From contig CADCKR010000008.1 of NCBI GenBank assembly GCA_902802105.1, positions 1 to 46,396 of the forward strand: 46,396 nucleotides of DNA, written 5' to 3'. The translations under genes and the position numbers were made by a program. Source of the stretch: an uncultured Ruminococcus sp. GTDB lineage: Bacteria; Bacillota; Clostridia; Oscillospirales; Acutalibacteraceae. The notes beneath the pieces were generated by a model. That model saw only the letters and a program-made list of their open reading frames with translations. It was not told the origin of the DNA and did no database searches. Below are positions 17,230-26,326 of the stretch, piece by piece. The stretch's first letter is position 1. Every line of letters starts with the position of its first letter.

Positions 17230-18303
17230 TCAGCGGTAGAATGAAGGAAGTCTGTTAAAGCGTTCATAATATGCTTTTGAAACAGCGGAAGTAAACTCAG
17301 GAACTGCGGAAGGCTCTATAAGATTTACCGTACAGCCACCGAAGCCGCCGCCGGTCATTCTGGCGCCGTAAACTCCGCTTACAGACTGAGCCGCCTGCAC
17401 AAGAAGGTCTGTTTCGGCGCATGAGACCTCGTAATCGTCACGAAGAGATGCGTGAGACTCATTCATAAGCCTTCCGAAGCTTTTAAGATCGCCCTGCCGG
17501 AGCATACCCGCCGCAGTGATCGTTCTCTGATTCTCATATACGGCATGACGCGCCCTTTTTAAGCATACCGGATCGGTGATAAGATGCTTTCTGGCTTCAA
17601 ATTCATCCGGACTGAGCGAACAAAGGCTCGTGACATTCAGCATTCCTGCGGCGGCTTCACATTCCTGACGGCGGCGGTTATACTCCGATGAAGCAAGCGA
17701 ATGCCTGACGCCGCTGTTTACAACAACAATACATGCGCCGTTCAGTGGTACGTATTCATATTCAAGCGTGTGTGAATTCAGCAGAACGGCGCAGCCCTCT
17801 CTGCCCATAATGCTTGCAAACTGATCCATAATGCCGCAGTTTACGCCGATAAAGCGGTTTTCCGCAAATTGTCCGGCTATTGCTATGAGCTGGTCTGTCA
17901 GGGGCAGCCCGAAAAGCTCCCTGAGAACAGCGCCGGTAAGCACCTCTATAGCAGCAGAGGACGAAAGACCTGCACCATAAGGAAGATCGCCGCTGAAAAG
18001 CATATCTGCGCCCGATTCAAGTCTGTAGCCAAAGGCGGCAAGAGCTTTTATTACGCTTACCGGATAATCGCTCCAGCAGCCCTGCATTACAGGATCGTCA
18101 AGATCATACTCCCGCTCGCCGTCCTGCGGGAAATTCTCCGAATACAGACGCAGCTTCCTGTCGTTTCGCCTTCCGGCAGAGCAGTGTATACCCATATTTA
18201 CAGTACAGGGAAAAACATAGCCGCCGTTATAGTCCGTATGCTCTCCTATAAGGTTTACCCTGCCCGGCGCAAAGCGGGTGATCTCATTTTTAAAATTCAG
18301 CAT
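17230..18303 (-). CDS. galK: Galactokinase
   Basis: GHMP-family kinase that phosphorylates galactose at C1, the first step of the Leloir pathway. Signature motifs are FAPGRVNLIGEHTDYNGG near residues 11-28, the nucleotide-binding LPYGAGLSSSAA, GIMDQFAS with the catalytic Asp, and the C-terminal TGGGFGGCTVNL. It has 357 residues; the N-terminus before the first motif is about 15 residues shorter than in E. coli. AAAGGAG precedes the ATG. The gene starts 14 bases after the alpha-galactosidase stop, so the two form an operon that releases and activates galactose from alpha-galactosides. galT and galE are not in the window. Confidence 0.95.
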   Translation of the reverse strand: MLNFKNEITRFAPGRVNLIGEHTDYNGGYVFPCTVNMGIHCSAGRRNDRKLRLYSENFPQDGEREYDLDDPVMQGCWSDYPVSVIKALAAFGYRLESGADMLFSGDLPYGAGLSSSAAIEVLTGAVLRELFGLPLTDQLIAIAGQFAENRFIGVNCGIMDQFASIMGREGCAVLLNSHTLEYEYVPLNGACIVVVNSGVRHSLASSEYNRRRQECEAAAGMLNVTSLCSLSPDEFEARKHLITDPVCLKRARHAVYENQRTITAAGMLRQGDLKSFGRLMNESHASLRDDYEVSCAETDLLVQAAQSVSGVYGARMTGGGFGGCTVNLIEPSAVPEFTSAVSKAYYERFNRLPSFYR

Positions 18304-18317
18304 AATATACGCTCCTT

Positions 18318-20666
18318 TTACTCCTGAGCCTCAAAAAAATAAAGTCTTGCCGAAAAATCCGGAAACAATCTCACGTTTTTGCTGAAGCCTGTACCCGAAT
18401 ATACGGGATTCAGCGCGGCTCCGGCGTTCATAAATACCGCTCCGGATGCTTTTATGTCCTCGTATTCGCTTTTTATGCATACTGCTCCGGCGATAAGCTC
18501 GTGCAAAAACGAATCCTGACGTATATGGAACGGCGAAACAGCGTTTATCATGCTGCCGAAAAGCTTTATATCCAGATTTTCCGGAATGCTGTACATACGG
18601 TAGACGGCTTCGGGGTCAAGTCCGGCGGCAAAAAAGCGCTGGTGCTGAAAATTCGGTACTGCAAGCTCCTGAAAAAGCAAGCCGACTGCTCTTTTCCTGT
18701 CCGGAGAAACACACATCCACTGGTGCAGATTGCCGCTGCGCACCCTGTAGAACTGCCCGAACTGGAGCACATCGCGCCATTCCTTGTAAAGAGCCGTCTC
18801 ACGGCGTATCCTTCTTCTTCCGGAAGCGCTGAGGTCACGCACATCAAGCTCATATCCGAGCAGACCAAAGGCTGCCACGCCGAAGCGTGTGCCGGGTGAA
18901 GCTGTCCTCATCGTCTGATGGTTAGGAACTGCGCTCACATGGGCGCCTATGCATGACTGCGGATATCCGTAGCTGTATCCCTCCTGTATCGAAGCGCGGC
19001 ATACAGCGTCTGAATTGTCGCTTGCCCATATCTGAGGGAAATAGCAAAGTATGCCAAGGTCAAACCTGTTGCCGCCGGAGGCGCAGCCCTCAAAAAGAAT
19101 ATCCGGAAATCTTTCCGTGAGCGTTTTCATCACACGGTAAAGCCCGCATATATAGCGGTAAGACGTTTCACCCTGCCTTTCGGGCGGAAGATACGGCGAA
19201 AAAGCATCCGAAAAGATGCGGTTCATGTCCCATTTCACATAGCTTATTTCCGCAGAAGAAAACAGCTCTGTCATTTTATGTATCAGCATATCCTGTACAG
19301 CGGGATTTGCAATATCAAGTATGCGCTGCTTTCTGCCCTCGGAATGCAGCTTGCCCTTTATCTCCATTACCATTTCCGGATGGCTGCGGTACAGCTCGCT
19401 GTCAACATTCACCATTTCAGGCTCTACCCAGATGCCGAATCCCATTCCCATTGCTTTTATTTTACCGGCAAGGGGTTTAAGTCCGCCGGGGAGCTTGCGC
19501 TTGTTCGGCTCCCAGTCGCCGAGTGATGAAGAATCATCGTTGCGCCTGCCGAACCATCCGTCGTCCATTACAAAAAGCTCGGCTCCCAGTCGCCTGCCTA
19601 TTCGCGCAAGCGTCTTTAAATTGCGGGAATTTATCTTGAAGTAGCAGGCTTCCCAGCTGTTGAGCAGAACCGGACGCGGCTTGTGCTTCCAATTTCCTCT
19701 TACAATATGTTCACGCACAAAGCGGTGCATATTGCAGCTCTCTCCGGAGAAGCCCTTATCTGAAAATGTCATTACGGCTTCTGGTGCTTCGAGGCTCTCA
19801 CCCTTTTTCAATATATATCGGCACCCCATCGGCTGCATACCCGAAACTATGCGCGTTCTGCCAAAGGAGCTTATCTCAACTGCCGAATAGTGACTGCCGC
19901 TGTAGATCAGATTGAAGCCGTAAACATTGCCCTTGACCTCATCCGCATCCGGTTCATGCACCATAAAGAAAGGATTTGCCCTGTTTGACGAACAGCCTGT
20001 ACGGCTCTCGTTCACATATTTGCCTGCGCCAAGCTGTACGACAGTCCGGTCCATTTCTCTTGCCCATGCTCCGTGAAAGCTTGTTACCGCAAATTCCCCG
20101 AAGGGCAGGTCAAGCTGCATACTCATAAGACGCTCGGCTTCAACAGTGCCGTCTCCGTTGTTTATGAGCCTTGCGCTTCGGGTAATAACGTCACATTCGC
20201 TGTATACACGGTAATGCAGTTCAAGAGTGATCTCTCCGTCTTTCAGGACGATGCAGAGATGCTCAGGCCTTTTGTCCGCAGAATACGCTGTAGGGAGGGC
20301 GTGAAGGTCTGACGCCTTATCATCAATAATAAAGCTGTCAAATGTAAGGTCAACGCTGCGGCTGCCGTCGGGATATACAAGCCCGACAAACGGCTCGCCT
20401 ACATCGCCGTGTCCCATCGCTGAGGCTTCAAGGCACATATCCTCAAGCACTACAGCAGGATGCCTGCCCGAATACACTATGCAGCTGCCCGGCTCAAACT
20501 CACGCCTTTCACGAAAAGCCGCGCACTCTCCGGCGCTTTTTGGAGCGATCCTTTTCCCGTAGTAAAGATGCTCGGCGTGTCCGGATGAGGTAACGGAAAA
20601 AATATAACTCGTATTGTCAGTTTCCAGAACAAAAGCGGGTTCTTCGCCCTCCAATCTGCGTATCAT
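18318..20666 (-). CDS. Alpha-galactosidase, GH36
   Basis: A retaining alpha-galactosidase of 782 residues without a signal peptide, so intracellular; it cleaves melibiose- and raffinose-type sugars. The start is ATG 20666, with AGGTG 7 bases before it; a longer frame to 20741 would begin inside a dispersed repeat and is not preferred. The domains are an N-terminal beta-supersandwich, a TIM barrel and a C-terminal beta-domain. The nucleophile is Asp480 in VKWDMNR, and the acid/base is Asp550 in WASDNSD, the 70-residue spacing expected for GH36. CASGGNRFD is also present. It is followed by galK in the same operon. Confidence 0.93.
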   Translation of the reverse strand: MIRRLEGEEPAFVLETDNTSYIFSVTSSGHAEHLYYGKRIAPKSAGECAAFRERREFEPGSCIVYSGRHPAVVLEDMCLEASAMGHGDVGEPFVGLVYPDGSRSVDLTFDSFIIDDKASDLHALPTAYSADKRPEHLCIVLKDGEITLELHYRVYSECDVITRSARLINNGDGTVEAERLMSMQLDLPFGEFAVTSFHGAWAREMDRTVVQLGAGKYVNESRTGCSSNRANPFFMVHEPDADEVKGNVYGFNLIYSGSHYSAVEISSFGRTRIVSGMQPMGCRYILKKGESLEAPEAVMTFSDKGFSGESCNMHRFVREHIVRGNWKHKPRPVLLNSWEACYFKINSRNLKTLARIGRRLGAELFVMDDGWFGRRNDDSSSLGDWEPNKRKLPGGLKPLAGKIKAMGMGFGIWVEPEMVNVDSELYRSHPEMVMEIKGKLHSEGRKQRILDIANPAVQDMLIHKMTELFSSAEISYVKWDMNRIFSDAFSPYLPPERQGETSYRYICGLYRVMKTLTERFPDILFEGCASGGNRFDLGILCYFPQIWASDNSDAVCRASIQEGYSYGYPQSCIGAHVSAVPNHQTMRTASPGTRFGVAAFGLLGYELDVRDLSASGRRRIRRETALYKEWRDVLQFGQFYRVRSGNLHQWMCVSPDRKRAVGLLFQELAVPNFQHQRFFAAGLDPEAVYRMYSIPENLDIKLFGSMINAVSPFHIRQDSFLHELIAGAVCIKSEYEDIKASGAVFMNAGAALNPVYSGTGFSKNVRLFPDFSARLYFFEAQE

Positions 20667-20730
20667 CACAGACACCTGCCTTTTTTCAGAATTTACAATA
20701 GTATGGAGCCCGGAGTTAGCGGCAAGCTGA

Positions 20731-20806
20731 CTGTTCAACACATACCTTAGTCAATGCCGCCGCAGAAAGTAAACCAGCGTTTGATAAAGAAGCTTCGTCA
20801 AAGCAC
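20731..20806. repeat. Dispersed repeat, copy C
   Basis: Begins CTGTTCAACACATACCTTAG, continues with TGCCGCCGCAGAAAGTAAACC and AGCGTTTGATAAAGAAGCTT, and ends CGTCAAAGCAC. It matches copy D (about 39971-40053) and copy B in reverse. Its right end overlaps the last three codons and stop of the HD-domain gene (stop at 20798-20800). Confidence 0.8.
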
Positions 20807-21379
20807 TGCTGATGTATTTTTCTCTCTGAGATATGTGGACTCCAGGTCGGCAAGATGAAGCTTGACCGCTAACGGATATTTCTCAAATGCAAGACTCAGC
20901 GCAAAGGAGCCGCCCTTTACCGAATCATCAAATCCGCCCATGTGCCACCTTATCGCCATAGCCTCGGCGGGTTTCAGACGCATGAAGCGCTCTATCATAT
21001 ATACGGATTTTTCACCGTGACCGTATGGGAAAGCATCGTCTACAGAATAAAACGGCTTCTTTTCCCACTGACCGGTCTCTTCATTTTTGACGTTTCTCGT
21101 GGATATCTTATAAAACTGAGCCTTGCACAGATCGTGCAGCAGCGCGCATATTGCAAAGCTTTCGGGATTATCCTCGCTCTCGTCAAAGAATCTTTCCATA
21201 AGAGTATTATATACGCTCAGGCTGTGCATAACAAGTCCATGCTCACAGGCACAGTGGAACTTCGTGCTTGCCGGCGCAGTAAAAAAATCCGTCCTTTTTA
21301 TCCATTCAAGCAGCTCCGCACTGCCGTGCCTGCTTATTTTTTCGCTGTATATCCGGATAAATTCTTCTTTATACTCCAT
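20798..21379 (-). CDS. HD-domain phosphohydrolase-like protein
   Basis: A 193-residue protein with an HD-type metal-dependent phosphohydrolase core. EHGLVMHSLSVYN supplies the first His, LLHDLCKA is the HD motif, GHGEKSVYMIERF and the later AIRWHMGG supply further ligands, and ADLEST is the last Asp. The substrate cannot be told; members include nucleotidases and dGTPase-like enzymes. The start ATG has GGAGG before it. The gene follows the YwlG-like gene by 10 bases. Its C-terminus ends inside a dispersed repeat, so its last residues may have been changed by that insertion. Confidence 0.8.
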   Translation of the reverse strand: MEYKEEFIRIYSEKISRHGSAELLEWIKRTDFFTAPASTKFHCACEHGLVMHSLSVYNTLMERFFDESEDNPESFAICALLHDLCKAQFYKISTRNVKNEETGQWEKKPFYSVDDAFPYGHGEKSVYMIERFMRLKPAEAMAIRWHMGGFDDSVKGGSFALSLAFEKYPLAVKLHLADLESTYLREKNTSAVL

Positions 21380-21389
21380 GACGGCCTCC

Positions 21390-21941
21390 TTATTTCAGGT
21401 CTTCGTTATAATGAGCACGTTCTCCGCCGATAAATTTTGGCCTTGTCCTTGCTGCGGTGATGTTTGCTTCGCCTATCCTTCTGACTGTAAGCATCATCGG
21501 GACTGCGACCTCTTTGAGGTGCATACCTATAAGCACACCGCCGACGTCAATGCCTGCATCGGCTCTGATATGCTCCACCGCTACAGGATCTTCAAGCGTT
21601 CTGTAGGTTATCGTTGCAAATGAACCTCCGGCCTTGGGCTGAGGTACAGCGTTCACTTCCTCACGGCCCTGCTTTTCGGCGGCTTTTCTTTCGGTGATTA
21701 TAGCCCTGTTCAGGTGCTCGCAGCACTGGGCGGCAAGGAATATCCCTCTTTTTTTCAGCTCCGGATATATGCCGTCAAACACCGCCTGAGCGATATCCAT
21801 GCTTGACGCTTTACCGTAAGACGAGCCTACCACCGTACTTGATGAGCAGCCTACAACAAATATATCACCGCTTTTGAGGTTCGCTTTTTCAAGTATTTCC
21901 TCCAAAGCCGTTCTTGCCTGCTCAGTTATTTCCTCATACAT
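21390..21941 (-). CDS. YwlG-like UPF0340/DUF436 family protein
   Basis: A 183-residue soluble protein of the TIGR01440/UPF0340 group (B. subtilis YwlG), whose function is unknown. GDIFVVGCSSSTVVG, AAQCCEHLNRA, GGSFATITYRTLEDPV, DVGGVLIGMHL and a GGERAHY end are the family signatures. I start it at ATG 21941, where GGAGG stands 8 bases upstream; the longer frame runs back into the terminator of the preceding gene. It lies just downstream of that terminator and is followed by the HD-domain gene after 10 bases. Confidence 0.85.
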   Translation of the reverse strand: MYEEITEQARTALEEILEKANLKSGDIFVVGCSSSTVVGSSYGKASSMDIAQAVFDGIYPELKKRGIFLAAQCCEHLNRAIITERKAAEKQGREEVNAVPQPKAGGSFATITYRTLEDPVAVEHIRADAGIDVGGVLIGMHLKEVAVPMMLTVRRIGEANITAARTRPKFIGGERAHYNEDLK

Positions 21942-21959
21942 AAGCTTTTCCTCCAGTAT

Positions 21960-21990
21960 AAAAGAAGGGCACCTCTTGTGAGATGCCCTG
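21960..21990 (-). terminator. Intrinsic terminator after ispH-S1
   Basis: On the minus strand AGGGCATCTC pairs with GAGGTGCCCT around a 4-base loop, followed by TCTTTT. Readthrough would supply the YwlG-like and HD genes. Confidence 0.8.
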
Positions 21991-22012
21991 AAATTTTGTG
22001 TAAAGCTGTTGA

Positions 22013-24031
22013 TCACTCGGCAGTCTCGTCAGCGGGAGCTTCCTCTGCAGGAGCTTCCTCTGCAGGAGCTTCCTCAGCGGCTGCCTCCTCAGCGGCTGCT
22101 TCCTCATTGATGACAGCCTTCATTGAAAGACTGATGCGCTTTGCCTCAAAGTCGATAGCGGTGATCTTTACCTTGACCTTCTGACCGACTGAAAGAACAT
22201 CCTGAGGCTTCTCAACTCTCTCGTTTGAGATCTGAGAAACATGGATAAGTCCGTCAATGCCGGGAATGATCCTTGCAAATGCGCCGAAGGGTGTAAGGCC
22301 GACTACCTCAACCTCGCACTCTGTGCCTACAGGATACTGATTTTTAAGGATCTCCCAGGGGTTATCCTCGGTCTTTCTGTAGCCAAGAGAGATCTTGCCG
22401 TTCTCACGGTCAAGAGCCTTTATATATACCTCTACTGTATCGCCTACATTAACGACCTCTGAGGGATGCTTGATCCTGTTCCAGGAAAGCTCAGAGATAT
22501 GTACCATACCGTCAATGCCGCCGATATCTACAAATGCGCCGTAGGATGTGAGTGACTTGACTGTACCTGTGTACTTCTTGCCTGCCTCAGCATCTGCCCA
22601 GAATGCCTCAGCCCTTGCCTTGCGCTCATCATTGAGTACGCTGCGGATAGAGCCGACTGCGCGCTTTCTCTGTCTTGTTGTTTCGATAATGCGGAAGGAG
22701 ACCTCCTTCTTGAGCAGACCGTCAAGGCTCTCGCCTCTTGTAGCTGTTGCAAGAGATGCAGGGATGAACACCTTAACGCCGTTTGTTACAGCGATAACGC
22801 CGCCCTTTACGATCTCTGTCACAACGCCGGTAACGACTGTCTTTTCTTCCTCGGCCTTAACGATATCGTCCCAGCCCTTCTGAGCGTCAAGAAGTCTCTT
22901 TGAGAGGAGGATAGTGCCCTCCTGATCGTTTGTTTTCATAATGATGAGATTAAGCTCATCGCCGATCTTTACAAGATCCTCAGGCTTTGCCGAGGGATCG
23001 TTTGAAAGCTCTGCAAGCGGAACAATACCTGTCTGCTTTCTGCCGACATCAACGCGAACCTCTGTGGGAGTGATACCTACAACTACACCGGTTACTCTGC
23101 CATCTGTATTATAATTTTTGAAAGACTCCTCGAGGAGATCTTCAAATTTCGGCTCAGCTTCACTTTCTTGAGTATTTTTGATTTCTTCTGTCATGGTAAC
23201 AAGTACCTCCTTTATTATGCTTGCCGGGGTGGACGCGCCGGCAGTAATGCCTATCCGATCCGCATGGACGACAGCTTCGCGCGGCAGCTCCTCAGCGGTC
23301 TCGATAAGATATGTTTTCTCACACTTTTCCTTACATATAGAAAACAGCTTATTCGTATTAGAGCTGTGTCTGCCGCCTATCACAAGCATCATGTCCGACT
23401 CTGATGCAAGGATCTGCGCCTCCGACTGTCTATCAGATGTGGCATTACATATTGTATCAAATATTTTAGCATTTGTACATAGTTTTTTCAATATTTTTCG
23501 AGAATTTTTCCACTCAATTTTGTTAAAAGTTGTCTGTACTACCACACAGAGGCTATCTGTACGCAAATTTGGACATTTTTCGACTAATTGTGTCAATTCT
23601 TCTCCGCTCATAAAGGTAAAGGACTGCGAGCAGCAGTGCCCTAATATGCCCTGCACCTCCGGATGATCCTTATCTCCGGCTATAAGTACAGTGTCTCCTT
23701 TGCGTGAATGCTCCGAAACTATCGAATGGATCTTCAGCACAAAAGGACAGGTAGCGTCCTTATAATCCGTACCGAGCTCCTTTAGCCTTTCCGTAACAGA
23801 AGCCGCAACGCCGTGGGAGCGTATCACCATGATCTCTCCCGGACACACCTCTTCGGGTGCTCCGACTATACGCACGCCTCTTTCTTCAAGCTCCTTTACC
23901 TTCTGCGGGTTGTGGATTATCGCTCCGAGAGTACACACCCTTTTGCCTTCGTCCACAAGCTTTTCAACTATCGAAACAGCGCGGCTCACTCCAAAGCAGA
24001 AGCCGGCTGTCTTAGCCACCTTAATGCTCAC
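22013..24031 (-). CDS. ispH: IspH fused to S1 RNA-binding domains
   Basis: A 672-residue fusion found in many Clostridia. Residues 1 to about 285 are 4-hydroxy-3-methylbut-2-enyl diphosphate reductase, the last enzyme of the MEP isoprenoid pathway, with iron-sulfur ligands Cys12 (GFCFGV), Cys95 (ATCPFV) and Cys195 (TICNATSD) and the catalytic HPEVQG. Residues about 300-640 hold four S1 domains, for example GIDGMVHISELSW, like ribosomal protein bS1. The last 30 residues are an acidic Ala/Glu/Pro tail. The start is a GTG that overlaps the upstream plsC stop by four bases (GTGA), so the two are translationally coupled. Members are annotated as bifunctional IspH/S1 proteins. Confidence 0.93.
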   Translation of the reverse strand: MSIKVAKTAGFCFGVSRAVSIVEKLVDEGKRVCTLGAIIHNPQKVKELEERGVRIVGAPEEVCPGEIMVIRSHGVAASVTERLKELGTDYKDATCPFVLKIHSIVSEHSRKGDTVLIAGDKDHPEVQGILGHCCSQSFTFMSGEELTQLVEKCPNLRTDSLCVVVQTTFNKIEWKNSRKILKKLCTNAKIFDTICNATSDRQSEAQILASESDMMLVIGGRHSSNTNKLFSICKEKCEKTYLIETAEELPREAVVHADRIGITAGASTPASIIKEVLVTMTEEIKNTQESEAEPKFEDLLEESFKNYNTDGRVTGVVVGITPTEVRVDVGRKQTGIVPLAELSNDPSAKPEDLVKIGDELNLIIMKTNDQEGTILLSKRLLDAQKGWDDIVKAEEEKTVVTGVVTEIVKGGVIAVTNGVKVFIPASLATATRGESLDGLLKKEVSFRIIETTRQRKRAVGSIRSVLNDERKARAEAFWADAEAGKKYTGTVKSLTSYGAFVDIGGIDGMVHISELSWNRIKHPSEVVNVGDTVEVYIKALDRENGKISLGYRKTEDNPWEILKNQYPVGTECEVEVVGLTPFGAFARIIPGIDGLIHVSQISNERVEKPQDVLSVGQKVKVKITAIDFEAKRISLSMKAVINEEAAAEEAAAEEAPAEEAPAEEAPADETAE
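22018..22108 (-). repeat. 15-bp tandem repeats encoding the acidic tail of IspH-S1
   Basis: Units of about 15 bp encode EEAAA or EEAPA five-residue blocks in tandem at the C-terminus of the fusion protein. Such repeats are prone to length change between strains. Confidence 0.75.
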
Positions 24032-24609
24032 GTTTTTTCCTCCGACATCATGTTTATCTGCGCCCTGAATCGTCTGTTCAGGTCACGGGCGCCTTTCAGC
24101 GAAGCGTCAGCCGCAAAGAGCGGTTCGCCTATGCTTACGGTTATTCTTGCAAACGGTCTTATCCTGCCATGCGGTCTTATAAAGACAGGCAGCAGCGGAA
24201 CGCCGTTTCTTGCCGCCAAAAGAGCCGCGCCAGCCTTTGGTTCAAAGGCTGTATTTTCTTTGCGTATGCCGCCCTGCGGAAATATCCCGACTATTTTTTT
24301 CTTTTGCAAAAGCTGTGAAGCCCTGTCAACAGCTCCCCTGTCTGCGCTGCTGCGCACCACCGGAAACACCCCGCACATCCTCAGGAACACGCCTGCAAAG
24401 GGGATCCGGCTCTCAAACAGCTCAGACTTTGCCATGAACCATATTTTCCGGCTGAACCCCATGCCGAGACATATCGGGTCAAAATAGCTGACATGAGTTG
24501 ACGCAAGAACAAAAGCGCCCTTGGGAACGTTTTTTCTGCCGGTATATTTTATCCTGCAAAAAGGGCGCATAAACACAAAAGACAGCAAACGAAGAAAATA
24601 ATACATCAA
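24028..24609 (-). CDS. PlsC-like acyltransferase, second paralogue
   Basis: A 193-residue member of the 1-acylglycerol-3-phosphate acyltransferase family with an N-terminal hydrophobic segment. The acyl-transfer motif is STHVSYFDP (H-x4-D). The substrate-binding motif that normally reads FPEGTR is FPQGGIRKE, so the conserved Glu and Thr are lost. It overlaps the upstream PlsC gene and the downstream ispH by four bases each, within the cmk-plsC-plsC-ispH operon. It may have a different acceptor from its neighbour, which is inference. Confidence 0.82.
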   Translation of the reverse strand: MMYYFLRLLSFVFMRPFCRIKYTGRKNVPKGAFVLASTHVSYFDPICLGMGFSRKIWFMAKSELFESRIPFAGVFLRMCGVFPVVRSSADRGAVDRASQLLQKKKIVGIFPQGGIRKENTAFEPKAGAALLAARNGVPLLPVFIRPHGRIRPFARITVSIGEPLFAADASLKGARDLNRRFRAQINMMSEEKT

Positions 24610-25220
24610 TTTCTGGCATTCTCCCTGAGTGCTTTTATCTCATCCATTATCCTGCGGCTGGCGCTGCGGAACTCAGCGGGCGTACCCTCTGAAAGTCCGA
24701 GCTCTTCAAGTGAAATAGGCTTGCCCCATGAAACGACGACCTTCTCGAATTTCTTTATCTGCTTGCCCTTAGGGGTTATGCACACGGGTATCACGGGTGT
24801 TTTTGTCTGGAATGCCACCATAGCGGCGCCGGATTTCGGGCGCAGGAAGTCGCCTGTTTTTGAGCGTGTGCCCTCGATAAAGATTCCCAGCAGTCTGCCG
24901 TCTCTGACTATTTCCTCGGCGGTATCTATAGCCTTCGTATCGCCGGTGCCCCTGTCTACGGGGAAAGCGCCGAGCTCTGTTATCATTGCCGATGCTATCT
25001 TGTTTTTGAAGAGCTCCGCCTTTGCCATATAGTATATCTGGCGTTTCTGAGTCATGGATATAAGTATCGGGTCATAGTTTGAAAGATGGTTGCTGCAAAC
25101 TATGTATGCGCCTGTTTTGGGAAGGTTCTTTTTGCCCACGACCTTATACCGGAAAAGCGTTTTATAGATAGGGATAGTCAGGAACCTGCCTATGATGAAA
25201 ACAAGACTTCTTCTTTTCAT
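24606..25220 (-). CDS. plsC: 1-acylglycerol-3-phosphate acyltransferase
   Basis: A 204-residue membrane-associated enzyme that acylates lysophosphatidic acid to phosphatidic acid. Motif I is CSNHLSNYDP (NHx4D). Motif III is FIEGTRSKTG, and the later VIPVCI strand is present. Motif II is near PVDRGTGDTKA. It is the canonical member of the two tandem plsC-like genes. It overlaps cmk upstream and the second plsC downstream by four bases each, so these genes are probably co-translated. The cmk-plsC-ispH-S1 order is common in Clostridia. Confidence 0.92.
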   Translation of the reverse strand: MKRRSLVFIIGRFLTIPIYKTLFRYKVVGKKNLPKTGAYIVCSNHLSNYDPILISMTQKRQIYYMAKAELFKNKIASAMITELGAFPVDRGTGDTKAIDTAEEIVRDGRLLGIFIEGTRSKTGDFLRPKSGAAMVAFQTKTPVIPVCITPKGKQIKKFEKVVVSWGKPISLEELGLSEGTPAEFRSASRRIMDEIKALRENARN

Positions 25221-25885
25221 AATGCTGCGTTCTCCTTTATGATGCCTGTTATCTTTTCTGCGACCTCATCAAGGGTCATCTGAGTAGTATCAACTGTCAC
25301 GGCATTTTCTGCCGCTTTAAGCGGAGCGGTCTCCCTGTGGGTGTCGTTATAGTCGCGCTGTACTATATCAAAGAGTATCTTGTCAAAATCCGCTTCGGCG
25401 CCGCTTTCCTGCAGCTGGAGCATCCTGCGTCTTGCTCTTATTTCGGGTGATGCCGTAAGGAATATTTTCACCTGTGCATTCGGCAGCACGACTGTGCCGA
25501 TATCCCTGCCGTCCATAATGACATTATCCGATTTTGCAAAGCTGCGCTGGAGTTCAAGCAGAAAAGCCCTCACATCCGGCAGTGCCGACACTCTCGAAGC
25601 CGCCATTGAGACATTCTCCGCGCGTATAGCCTCAGACACGTCCTTATCGTTCAGCAGTATATGCTGTTGTCCGTTAAAGAAGATTATGCGGATATCAAGC
25701 TTTGGCAGCAGTTCCTTTACCTTTTCGGGCTCACCGATGCTCACACCCTCGTTGATGCAGCCAAGGGCAACCGCTCTGTAGAGAGCACCTGTGTCAACAT
25801 AGATAAAGCCAAGATTTTCGGAAACCTTTTTTGCGATAGTACTTTTTCCTGCGCCCGCAGGACCGTCGATTGCCACTGATATCAT
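25217..25885 (-). CDS. cmk: Cytidylate kinase
   Basis: A 222-residue (d)CMP kinase. The P-loop is DGPAGAGKSTIAK near residues 7-19, followed by YVDTGALYRAVAL, the substrate-binding DGRDIGTVVLPNA and FLTASPEIRARRR. The CMP-specific insert and normal length are present. GGAGG stands before the ATG at 25885. It is the first gene of the operon and has two possible -10 boxes upstream. The last bases overlap plsC. Confidence 0.95.
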   Translation of the reverse strand: MISVAIDGPAGAGKSTIAKKVSENLGFIYVDTGALYRAVALGCINEGVSIGEPEKVKELLPKLDIRIIFFNGQQHILLNDKDVSEAIRAENVSMAASRVSALPDVRAFLLELQRSFAKSDNVIMDGRDIGTVVLPNAQVKIFLTASPEIRARRRMLQLQESGAEADFDKILFDIVQRDYNDTHRETAPLKAAENAVTVDTTQMTLDEVAEKITGIIKENAAL

Positions 25886-25918
25886 AATTCTTCCTCCGTT
25901 TTATCATATTATACCATT

Positions 25919-25946
25919 ATTATACCAGATATTTTTAAAATTACAA
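25919..25946 (-). promoter_or_regulatory. Predicted promoter of the cmk operon
   Basis: Minus strand TTGTAA (25946-25941), 16 bases, TATAAT (25924-25919). A second TATAAT lies at 25913-25908 and may belong to another start site. Confidence 0.5.
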
Positions 25947-25955
25947 CCCCTATCA

Positions 25956-26157
25956 CCGCCGGCGGCAAGCTGCCGCACCCCTGTCCGCTCCCGCTCCCTG
26001 CGAGTGTAAAACAACGGCGTTAGTTGGTTGTGTCGCTCCTTCTTGCTCATTCGGCAGTCATTCCCGTAGAAGCAGGTGCATTCGCGGTCTTTTGCCGAAG
26101 CTTCTTTAGCAGACGCTGGTTTACTTTCCGCGGCGGCACTAAACTAAGGTATGAGCA
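25956..26157. repeat. Dispersed repeat, copy B (inverted relative to A, C and D)
   Basis: Its reverse complement contains CATACCTTAG, TGCCGCCGCGGAAAGTAAACC, GCGTCTGCTAAAGAAGCTTC, the CCGCGAATGCACCTGCTTCT core and the GGAGCGACACA, CTAACGCCGTTGTTT and GGGAGCGGGAGCGGACAGG blocks shared with copy A. It is the most complete copy, and fills most of the space between cmk and the ylxM promoter. Confidence 0.82.
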
Positions 26158-26241
26158 AGACAGGCGGGACAGGGTGGCTTTCATTTGAAAGCTATCTTAC
26201 AAAGCGTAAATTGATTTCAGTGGAAATGGAAAAATAAACAC

Positions 26242-26270
26242 TTGACAAAAATCGAGCTATGGTGTATAAT
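26242..26270 (+). promoter_or_regulatory. Promoter of the ylxM-ffh operon
   Basis: Exact TTGACA (26242-26247), 17 bases, exact TATAAT (26265-26270), about 56 bases before the ylxM start. Confidence 0.85.
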
Positions 26271-26326
26271 ATGCAGCAGTGTAAAGCAAAAGACTTTACA
26301 GAAGTAAAAAACGGAGGTCGTGCTGT

